Of a stretch of DNA of 6,235 nucleotides, positions 1-6,148 are shown one piece after another. Within the stretch, counting starts at the first letter, position 1; each line of letters begins with the position of its first letter. This stretch comes from Acidimicrobiia bacterium. GTDB taxonomy: Bacteria; Actinomycetota; Acidimicrobiia; Acidimicrobiales; JACDCH01. The DNA lies in the NCBI GenBank assembly GCA_013694495.1, contig JACDCH010000039.1, positions 1-6,235 on the forward strand. Reading direction: 5' to 3'. The notes beneath the pieces are model-generated. The model was given only the letters and a program-made list of their open reading frames with translations, was not told the origin of the DNA and made no database searches. The translations under genes and the position numbers were made by a program.

Positions 1-527
1 TGCTGCTGGCCTGGGTCGGCGGGCCCGCTGGCCGGCGCACCGTGGTCGTCCCGTTCGCCGCCGCGCTGGTCGTTCTGGGCCTCGGCGTCACGTTCGCCGT
101 GGCTGCTGGGGCCGGCCCCACTGCGCCGGCCGGCGACAGCCTCGGCACCCGGATCCTGCTGTGGCGGGAGGCGGCCGACCTCGTGGCCGCCCACCCGGCC
201 ACCGGCGTCGGGCCCGGCCGCTTCGAGCAGGTGGCGCCGAACCGCGATCCGGACCTCCGGCGGACCCACTCCGCGCCGCTGCAGGTCGCAGCTGAGCAGG
301 GCGGGGTCGGCGTGGCGCTGCTGCTCGGCCTGGTCGCGTGGGCCGTCGCCGCGCTGTGGACGGCCCGGTCCGACCGGTCGGTCGCCGTCGGCGCCGGGGT
401 GCTCCTGGCCGTCGCCTGGCAGGCCAGCTGGGACTGGGTGCTGGCCGAGCCCGCGGTCAGCCTGTCGGCGGCATTCCTGGTGGGGGCGACGACCTCCCGC
501 CGTCGGGGCCCGGGAAGCCGGGGTTGA
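1..527 (+). CDS. O-antigen ligase/polymerase-like membrane protein (Wzy_C), 3' part only
   Basis: This is the C-terminal part of an integral membrane protein of the O-antigen ligase/polymerase superfamily (Wzy_C, PF04932). These proteins transfer or polymerise undecaprenyl-linked glycans on the outer face of the cytoplasmic membrane. The 5' end is cut by the window edge: the frame is open from base 3 and yields 174 residues. Visible features are a hydrophobic segment at about bases 36-104, then the family loop with GTRILLW, HPATGVGPG and THSAPLQVAAEQG, then further membrane segments from GGVGVALLLGLVAW through about base 490. The conserved loop Arg (in GTR) and His (in THS, where relatives usually have HN) are both present. 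The protein ends in a short basic tail, SRRRGPGSRG. It is the only plus-strand gene and converges on the minus-strand operon. Ligase and Wzy polymerase cannot be told apart from this fragment, although the superfamily call is fairly secure. Confidence 0.85.
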   Translation, partial: LLAWVGGPAGRRTVVVPFAAALVVLGLGVTFAVAAGAGPTAPAGDSLGTRILLWREAADLVAAHPATGVGPGRFEQVAPNRDPDLRRTHSAPLQVAAEQGGVGVALLLGLVAWAVAALWTARSDRSVAVGAGVLLAVAWQASWDWVLAEPAVSLSAAFLVGATTSRRRGPGSRG

Positions 528-1095
528 CGCCGCCGGAGCCGGTGATCCCGGTGGGCCGGAGCAGGCGGGCGACGGTGCGGACGAGGATGCGGACGTCGAG
601 CGCCAGCGAACGGTGGTCGACGTACCAGACGTCGAGCTCGATGCGCTCGGGCCAGCTGATGGCGTTGCGCCCGTTCACCTGGGCCCAGCCGGTGAGGCCC
701 GGACGGAGCTCGAGCCGCCGGCGCTCGTGGGGGCCGTAGCGAGCCACCTGCTCCGGCAGGGTCGGGCGGGGGCCGATGAGGCTCATGTCGCCCCGGAGCA
801 CGTTCAGCAGCTGGGGCAGCTCGTCGAGGCTGGTCGACCGTAGACGCCGGCCGAACGCAGGCGCGCGATCGGCGTCGGGCTCTCCGGGGAAGCGCTCGTC
901 ACGCATGGTGCGGAACTTCACGATGTCGAACTCCACGCCGTCGCGGCCAGTGCGGCGCTGGCGGAACAGCACCGGTCGCCCCAGGCGGACGCGCACCAGC
1001 ACGGCCACGGCCGCGAGCAGGGGCGCGAGCGCGACGGCGGCGACGCCCGCCACGACGGTGTCCACGCCGCGCTGCAGGGGACGATGCGTCGTCAC
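457..1095 (-). CDS. Small bacterial sugar transferase (monotopic phosphoglycosyl transferase)
   Basis: This 212-residue enzyme belongs to the bacterial sugar transferase family (PF02397; PglC/WcaJ/WbaP catalytic domain). Members move a sugar-1-phosphate from a nucleotide sugar to undecaprenyl phosphate, the first membrane step of glycan assembly. An N-terminal hydrophobic stretch (about residues 11-36) contains Pro25, matching the helix-break-helix membrane anchor of PglC. Next come KFRTMRDE (60-67), the catalytic Asp-Glu pair in SLDELPQL (D91, E92), GDMSLIGPRP (102-111), RPGLTGWAQVNGR (131-143) and the WYVDH block (157-161). It is of minimal PglC-like size, without the extra N-terminal membrane domain of WbaP or WcaJ. 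The GTG start overlaps the stop of the methyltransferase gene as GTGA. The Pro/Gly-rich tail after residue 186 is not typical of the family core and overlaps the ligase gene. The family is certain and the sugar donor unknown. Confidence 0.95.
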   Translation of the reverse strand: MTTHRPLQRGVDTVVAGVAAVALAPLLAAVAVLVRVRLGRPVLFRQRRTGRDGVEFDIVKFRTMRDERFPGEPDADRAPAFGRRLRSTSLDELPQLLNVLRGDMSLIGPRPTLPEQVARYGPHERRRLELRPGLTGWAQVNGRNAISWPERIELDVWYVDHRSLALDVRILVRTVARLLRPTGITGSGGVNPGFPGPDGGRSSPPPGMPPTG

Positions 1096-1913
1096 CGGTG
1101 CCCCCGTCGACCGGCGACGGCGACGACCAGGTCAGGACGATCGGCTCGCACCGCGACGTGGTTCTGGCGGTGCTGGAACCGCTCGAGCTCGGGGCTGTAC
1201 GGCGCCAAGGCCACGTGCTGTGGGAAGACACGGCCGGTCGTCCACCCCTCGCCCAACGCGTCGACGAGGTCGTGCACCCACACGCGCGCCACGCTGTTCC
1301 AGGGGCTGACCTCGAACTGCACGATGTCCACCGCGCCGCGAGCGAACGCCCGGACGAACCCCCGCAGGACCTCGAGGTCGTAGCCCTCAGCGTCCACCTT
1401 CAGGAGGTGGACGCGCTCGATGGCGTGCTCGTCGAGGACGTCGTCGCCCGCCCGGACGGCCACGTCGAAGGTCTCGGAGCCCGCCGGGAGCACCGCCAGC
1501 GACGCCACCTCCGTGTGCGCCACGTCGTAGCCGAGGCGCGCCGAGCCCGTCCCGGCCCCGAGGGCGACGGGATGAGCGTGGACGCCGCCGTCGTGGGCGA
1601 AGCGGCGCTGCAGCCGGTCGAAGGTGGGGGGCGCGGGCTCGAAGGCGTGGATCGTCGCGTTCGGGAAGCAACGGCGGGCGGCCGCGGTCCAGTGCCCGAC
1701 GTTCGCGCCCACGTCGAGGATCACGACGGGTTCGACTTGCGCGAGCCGCGCCAACAGCGCGAACTCGCCGTCGTGCTCGGCGTCGCCGTCGTCGTTCTCG
1801 TACGCGGCCAGGAAGGCGGCTGCCACCGAAGCGGACCGGCGCACGAGGGCGTGCTCCCGGCGGACGGACACTGCGCGGAAGAGCCTCACCCTCGCCCGCC
1901 CCCACGAGGTCAC
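1092..1913 (-). CDS. FkbM-family SAM-dependent methyltransferase
   Basis: This 273-residue protein has a class I methyltransferase fold of the FkbM family (Methyltransf_21). Members O-methylate hydroxyl groups of polyketides and, often in glycan loci, of sugars. The SAM-binding motif I is ILDVGANVGHW (65-75). It is followed by the FEPAP acidic motif (91-95) and the characteristic HLLKVDAEGYDLEVLRG block (169-185), then VDIVQFEVSP (195-204). I chose the GTG at 1913 because it overlaps the upstream glycosyltransferase stop as GTGA and has a good Shine-Dalgarno (GGAGG, 9 bases upstream). The same frame stays open further upstream, but that stretch runs antisense-free inside the real glycosyltransferase in another frame and gives Arg/Pro-rich, low-quality protein. 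Its setting between a glycosyltransferase and the priming enzyme suggests methylation of a sugar in the repeat unit or at a chain end, which is inference. Confidence 0.93.
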   Translation of the reverse strand: MTSWGRARVRLFRAVSVRREHALVRRSASVAAAFLAAYENDDGDAEHDGEFALLARLAQVEPVVILDVGANVGHWTAAARRCFPNATIHAFEPAPPTFDRLQRRFAHDGGVHAHPVALGAGTGSARLGYDVAHTEVASLAVLPAGSETFDVAVRAGDDVLDEHAIERVHLLKVDAEGYDLEVLRGFVRAFARGAVDIVQFEVSPWNSVARVWVHDLVDALGEGWTTGRVFPQHVALAPYSPELERFQHRQNHVAVRADRPDLVVAVAGRRGHR

Positions 1914-3049
1914 GACGCCGCCCCTCCCGTGCCGCGGCGGGCGGCGACCTGCCGGTAGGTGTCGAGCGACGCGGCCGCGACCGCCCGCTGGTCGAAGGCC
2001 TCCTGCGCTCGGGTCGCCGCCGCGGCACCCAGCCGGGCCCGGAGCGCAGCGTCGTCGAGGAGGCGGGCGATGGCCCCGACGAGGGCCGGCGGGTCGACCG
2101 GCGGCACGAGCAACAGGTGGTGCCCGTCCGACCCGAGCTCGCGGCAGCCGCGGATGTCGGAGAGCACCATCGGCCGGCCGCAGGCGGCCGCCTCCATGCC
2201 CGACCGGCTGAAGCCTTCCCGGTGGCTGGGCAGGACGAAGACGTCGAGGGCGGAGTACACGGCGGGCATGTCGTCGCGAGGCCCGATGAGCTCGATGCCG
2301 AGCACCTCGTCGCGGAGCGCGTCGGGCTTGTCCTCGTCGGTGGGGCCGACCCACACGAAGCGGGCCCGGCCGGCGAGCGCTCGGGCGGCGACGCCGAGCT
2401 CGACGATGCCCTTCTCGGCCACCCGCCGGCCGACGCCGCCGACGACGAGCTCATTGTCGGCGACCCCCCACTCGGCCCGGACCCGGCGGCGGGCGGCGGC
2501 ATCGAAGCGGAACCGGTCTAGGTCGACGCCGTTGCCGACGACCCGCGCCTTGCGGTCCGGTACCGCCCAGCGCAGCGCCTCCCGATCGACGGCGTTCTGG
2601 AACAGCTCGTGGTGGGAGAAGCCCGCCGCGAGGCCTTCGATGCCGAGCACCACGGCCCGCTTGGCCCGCCGGTCGCCGTCGCCCACCCACAGGCCGTGGC
2701 AGGTGTTGACGACCACCGGGACCCGTAGCAGCCGACCGAGGACTCGGCCGATCACGCCGGCCTTGGGCGTGTGGGTGTGCAGGACGTCGAGGTCGAGGCG
2801 GCGGATGGCGGCCGCCACCTGGCGCGCCGCGGCCACGTCGCGCCGCAGGTTCCACGCCCGGGTGAACGCAGGCACGGGCACGTGGGTCACGCCGAGCGAC
2901 TCGACCGCGTCGACGTAGGGGCCCGGTGCCGAGATCCCGAAGACGTCGTGGCCGGCGTCGACGTCGACGGCCAGCTCGGTGGCGAGGAGCAGGGCCAGGC
3001 TCATGTCGACCGTCGTGAGGTGGGCGATGCGCAGCGGGCGCTCAGCCAC
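1910..3049 (-). CDS. GT4-family glycosyltransferase
   Basis: This 379-residue retaining glycosyltransferase has a GT-B fold (GT4) and would act at the cytoplasmic face of the membrane on a lipid-linked acceptor. The N-terminal domain carries HTHTPKAGVIGR (91-102) and FQNAVDREAL (150-159). Both are typical of capsule and O-antigen transferases related to PglA and WbpH types. Next come GNGVDLDRF (172-180), the phosphate-binding loop GRRVAEKG (207-214) in the C-terminal Glycos_transf_1 domain (about 195-350), and the donor-binding EX7E motif (E278...E286) within HREGFSRSGMEAAACGRP. Length is normal for the family. The GTG start overlaps the deacetylase stop by 8 bases (GTGGCTGA), with a weak AAGG about 9 bases upstream. 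Similarity to PglA-like enzymes, and its closeness to the priming transferase, make it a candidate for adding the second sugar. That role is inference. Confidence 0.93.
   Translation of the reverse strand: MAERPLRIAHLTTVDMSLALLLATELAVDVDAGHDVFGISAPGPYVDAVESLGVTHVPVPAFTRAWNLRRDVAAARQVAAAIRRLDLDVLHTHTPKAGVIGRVLGRLLRVPVVVNTCHGLWVGDGDRRAKRAVVLGIEGLAAGFSHHELFQNAVDREALRWAVPDRKARVVGNGVDLDRFRFDAAARRRVRAEWGVADNELVVGGVGRRVAEKGIVELGVAARALAGRARFVWVGPTDEDKPDALRDEVLGIELIGPRDDMPAVYSALDVFVLPSHREGFSRSGMEAAACGRPMVLSDIRGCRELGSDGHHLLLVPPVDPPALVGAIARLLDDAALRARLGAAAATRAQEAFDQRAVAAASLDTYRQVAARRGTGGAAS
1921..1928 (-). promoter_or_regulatory. Shine-Dalgarno for the FkbM methyltransferase
   Basis: On the minus strand GGGAGGGG (with core GGAGG) sits 9 bases upstream of the GTG at 1913. 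It is the clearest ribosome binding site in the operon and supports this start over the longer open frame. It lies inside the last codons of the upstream glycosyltransferase gene. Confidence 0.6.
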
Positions 3050-3890
3050 GACGGAGGACCTTGGCCGTGGCCACCATGCCGGCGTAGGCCCGCTCCGACA
3101 GCAGCCGGCCCCGCAGCTTGGCCGCGAAGAACGCCGGCGGATCCGTGCGCCGCACCGGCACTCGCCGCAGGGCGAGGACGTCGGCCCCTGGCGCGTTCCG
3201 GCCGAGCTTCCCGGTAGCGGCGGAACGGAACCGGGCCTCGATGGCCGGCCGGAGCGCGGGTACCTCCACCCCCCACGTCCAGGCGAAGTGTCGGGGGCGA
3301 GCGGCGTCGCCGAGGTGCGCGGCGATGGCGTCGCTGCAGCGGTCGAGCTGGGCGGCGTCGGTGGCCTCGGGGCGGCTGTGGTCGAACGTGTGGTTGCCGA
3401 TTGTGGCCAGGCCGCTGCGGTGGAGCTCGGCCAGGTCGGCCCACGTCATGGCCGGGGCGCCCTGGCTGTCGGCCGACGATCCCTCCCACCGCAGCGGCCC
3501 GCCCACCAGCCCGCCGGAGACGTACACCGTGAACGGCAGGTCGCGCTCGCGGAGCAGCGGCCACGCGACGTCGTGCACGTCGGCGAACCCGTCGTCGAAC
3601 GTGAGCACCACCGACGGCGAGGGATCGCCTGTGGCGAGCCGATCGAGGGCGGCGTCGAGGGGGAGCACCTCGGTGCCGCTCTGCACGAGCAGGTCGAGCT
3701 GGCCCTCGAACGCAGCCGCCGAGGTGTCGAGCTCGTCGCCGCTCCCCCCGCCGACGCGGTGCCAGATGAGGAGCGTCGTGCCCACCGGCGCGCCGCCATC
3801 GACGCGGCCGATCGCGCCAAGCGCCGCCTTGGCCCTCGATCGCGCGCTCCCCGATGTGCCGGCGCCGCCCGCGTCCGTTCCAGCCGTCAT
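3042..3890 (-). CDS. Polysaccharide deacetylase (CE4/NodB-type domain)
   Basis: This 282-residue protein has a NodB/CE4 polysaccharide deacetylase domain (PF01522), a metal-dependent hydrolase that removes acetyl groups from sugars. Visible parts are LLIWHRVGG (40-48), motif 1 VVLTFDDGFADVHD (94-107, with D99 and D100), and motif 2 GNHTFDHS (165-172), whose H167 and H171 are the expected metal-binding pair. In the third motif FAWTWG (202-207) stands where relatives usually have FAYPYG, so the Pro is replaced by Thr. LRRVPVRRTDPPAFFAAKLRG (241-261) resembles the tail of deacetylases found beside glycan glycosyltransferases. No signal peptide or membrane segment is evident. The ATG start overlaps the upstream stop as ATGA but has no clear Shine-Dalgarno. 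GTG codon 36 (at 3785) is an alternative start, since the first 35 residues are Gly/Ala/Ser-rich. The family is well supported and the substrate unknown. Confidence 0.9.
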   Translation of the reverse strand: MTAGTDAGGAGTSGSARSRAKAALGAIGRVDGGAPVGTTLLIWHRVGGGSGDELDTSAAAFEGQLDLLVQSGTEVLPLDAALDRLATGDPSPSVVLTFDDGFADVHDVAWPLLRERDLPFTVYVSGGLVGGPLRWEGSSADSQGAPAMTWADLAELHRSGLATIGNHTFDHSRPEATDAAQLDRCSDAIAAHLGDAARPRHFAWTWGVEVPALRPAIEARFRSAATGKLGRNAPGADVLALRRVPVRRTDPPAFFAAKLRGRLLSERAYAGMVATAKVLRRG

Positions 3891-6148
3891 CGATCGCGAC
3901 CGGGGGAACGGGAGGCGGCGGCGATGAGCGCCGCCACCGTCGACCACATCTGCCGGGCGTTGAAGCGGTCCTCGACGGCCTGCCGTCCGGCGCGGCCGAG
4001 GCCGGCCCGGAGGTCGTCGTCGTGGAAGACCCGATCGAGGGCCATCACCAGCGCGTCGGGCTCGAACGGTGGCACCACCAGCGCGGTCCGGTCGGCCTCG
4101 ACGTAGTCGCGCATCGCAGGGGTGTCGGACACGACGACCGCCTTGGCGCAGGCGAGCGACTCCAGCAGGACGGTCTGGCCGGTGGGGTAGGCCCGCCGTT
4201 GCGTGGCCACGACCGACACGCGGGCGCCGGCGAGCAGCTGCCGGTACCGCTGGGCGTCGACGAAGCCCAGCAGCTCGACGTTGTCGGCCACCGCCAGGCC
4301 GTCGATGTCCTCCGGGCGGCACGCGACCTTGGCCGGCAGCCCGCTCCGGGCCAGGGCCTCGAAGAGGGTGGGCCAGTCGCGGCCCCGGTCGCGACCGACT
4401 GCCAGGACGTAACCGTCGTCGCCGGCATCCGGCGTGAACCGCTCGTGGTCGATGCCGAAGGGCACGACGTGGATCCGATCGGCGGGCAGGTGGAGGTGGT
4501 CCCGGTACGTCGGCACCTGGCTCGCGGAGAAGCAGACGAGGTGGTCGATGCTCGACCAGGCCCAGCGGTAGAAGGCGAGCCGGGCTGCCGTCGACCGGGT
4601 TGGCTGCCGCTCCCACGTCTCGAGCAGCTCGGCGAGCCAGCAGGCGATCACCACCATCGGCTGGCGCCGGGCGAGCGGCACGAGGCGGCGGGTGGCAGCC
4701 AGGGCGTTCGCTTCGCTCTCGAAGAAGGCCAGCGTCGCATCCGACCGCGCGATCCGGGGCGCCAGGAGCGCGGTCTGGAGCCACGGGGCGCCGATGCGCT
4801 CCGAGGCGTCGACGAGGCGCCGGATCGGCGGCCGGGTGAACGGCGGATGGAGGTGGCGGTCCGTCCACCGCAGCTCGATCGCGCTGTCGCCCAGCAGGTC
4901 GATGCGGTACGGCAGCCGGCCGCCGTCGCCGGCCGCCGACCGGGCGTAGTCCTGGCTCTTGAGGACGGCGACGTCGCGCGCGCGGGTCGGGAGCAGGCGC
5001 CGGTACAGCGCCGCGCAACCGGTCACGAGCTGCTCGACGTCGAACCGGGCGACGGCCCGGCGCCGACCCGCGGCCCCGAGCCGGGCCCGCAAGCCGGGAT
5101 CGGCGAGGAGCGCCCCGATCCGATCGGCGACCCGTACGGCGTCGCCGGCCGGCACGAGGAAGCCCGTCTCCTCGTCGACGACGAGGTCGGTGACGCCGCC
5201 GACCCGGGTGGCCACGACCGGGAGGCCCGCCGCCATCGCTTCGACGACGGCCAGCCCGAAGCCCTCGTAGTCGGACGTGGAGCAGAACACGTCGGCCGCG
5301 TGGTAGGCGTCAACGAGGTCCCGCCCCGTCCGGCTCCCGGCCAGCGCGACTCGACCGGCGAGCCCCTCGGCGTCGATCCGCCGCTGAAGCTCGTCGCGCT
5401 GCGAGCCGCTGGCCACGACGACGACGCAGCAGTCGACGGACCGTCGACGGAGCTCAGCGGCGGCGTCGATCAGGAGGGCCACGTTCTTCGTCGGGACGAG
5501 CCGGGCGACGTAGAGGACCACCGGCGAGGCGCGGTCGTCGAGCCCGAGGCCTCGGCGGGCCGCGGCCGCGTCGATGGGGGCCTGGCCGAAGGCCGCGGCG
5601 TCCACGCCGAGGGGGAGCAGGTGGATGCGCGCCCTCGGCACCCGCCAACGTCGCGCCACCTCGCCGGCGACCGCGGTGGAGTGCACGAGCGGCACGAACC
5701 GCAGGTGCCGGCACAGCGCTCCTTCGATCCACTCCGTCGCCCGGCTGTGGCGGCCGTTCCCGGGCGCGTCGTGGACCTCCAGGATGCGGCGGGCCCGGGG
5801 GGCGCCCACCATCGCACCGAGGGCGTGCACCGCGGTGCCGCTGTGGGCGTGGATCAGGTCGGGGCGGACCTCTCGGGCGGTCCGGCCGAACCGGCGCCAG
5901 AGGCGGAGGCGATCGGCGAGGCCGACCCGGCCCTCCACGCCGGCCGGGTGCACGCGGATGCCGGCGGGTAGCTGGTCGAGCTCGTCGTCGGGGAACGCGG
6001 GGCGCACCGTGGCGAGGTGCACCTCGAACTCGTCGGGATCGACGGTGGCCAGTTGGCGGATCACGAGGGGGATGCCCCCCTGGACGCTCAGGCGCCAGGA
6101 GACGTGCAGCACCCGCCGACGTCGTGTCGTCGGGCTCGACGACGTCAC
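3887..6148 (-). CDS. Two-module glycosyltransferase (GT4-GT-B fusion)
   Basis: This 753-residue protein is about twice the usual GT4 length and contains two GT-B modules. Module 1 (about 1-388) has QGGIPLVIRQLA (23-34), LIHAHSG (98-104), LPLGVD (178-183), ARLVPTKN (215-222), the EX7E motif E295...E303 in DYEGFGLAVVEAMAAG, and a normal C-terminal helix ending near LYRRLLP. After a short linker (about 389-415), module 2 has HLVCFSASQVPTYRDHL (536-552), VVPFGIDHERF (561-571), AVGRDRGRDWPTLFEAL (583-599) and YPTGQTVLLESLA (654-666). In module 2 the first Glu of EX7E is Pro655, while the second (E663) remains. No stop or obvious internal start separates the modules. The GTG start overlaps the upstream stop as GTGA; GTG codon 13 (at 6112) is an alternative. 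It probably adds two different sugars, or one module has become structural. Both roles are inference. Confidence 0.92.
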   Translation of the reverse strand: MTSSSPTTRRRRVLHVSWRLSVQGGIPLVIRQLATVDPDEFEVHLATVRPAFPDDELDQLPAGIRVHPAGVEGRVGLADRLRLWRRFGRTAREVRPDLIHAHSGTAVHALGAMVGAPRARRILEVHDAPGNGRHSRATEWIEGALCRHLRFVPLVHSTAVAGEVARRWRVPRARIHLLPLGVDAAAFGQAPIDAAAARRGLGLDDRASPVVLYVARLVPTKNVALLIDAAAELRRRSVDCCVVVVASGSQRDELQRRIDAEGLAGRVALAGSRTGRDLVDAYHAADVFCSTSDYEGFGLAVVEAMAAGLPVVATRVGGVTDLVVDEETGFLVPAGDAVRVADRIGALLADPGLRARLGAAGRRRAVARFDVEQLVTGCAALYRRLLPTRARDVAVLKSQDYARSAAGDGGRLPYRIDLLGDSAIELRWTDRHLHPPFTRPPIRRLVDASERIGAPWLQTALLAPRIARSDATLAFFESEANALAATRRLVPLARRQPMVVIACWLAELLETWERQPTRSTAARLAFYRWAWSSIDHLVCFSASQVPTYRDHLHLPADRIHVVPFGIDHERFTPDAGDDGYVLAVGRDRGRDWPTLFEALARSGLPAKVACRPEDIDGLAVADNVELLGFVDAQRYRQLLAGARVSVVATQRRAYPTGQTVLLESLACAKAVVVSDTPAMRDYVEADRTALVVPPFEPDALVMALDRVFHDDDLRAGLGRAGRQAVEDRFNARQMWSTVAALIAAASRSPGRDR

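Noticed and set aside
480..560. Possible bidirectional terminator between the convergent genes
   Set aside because: The region is GC-rich, but I found no convincing long stem or T-tract, and it is coding on one or both strands.
1098..1958. A 286-residue plus-strand open frame opposite the methyltransferase
   Set aside because: It is an antisense shadow without domain motifs. The minus-strand FkbM motifs and start-stop overlaps explain the region.
1914..2354. N-terminal extension of the methyltransferase frame up to 2354
   Set aside because: The added 147 codons are Arg/Pro-rich, lie in another frame of the glycosyltransferase gene, and resemble no family. The GTG at 1913 with its ribosome binding site is a far better start.
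3891..5018. N-terminal extension of the deacetylase frame up to 5018
   Set aside because: It is a shadow within the double glycosyltransferase, with low-complexity Arg/Pro/Ala content. The ATG at 3890 overlapping the upstream stop is preferred.
3854..5971. A 705-residue open frame on the plus strand, opposite the double glycosyltransferase
   Set aside because: Its translation is rich in Gly, Arg, Asp, Val and Pro with no recognisable motif. Long antisense frames are expected opposite genes with strong GC bias at the third codon position, and the minus-strand protein has clear family motifs throughout.
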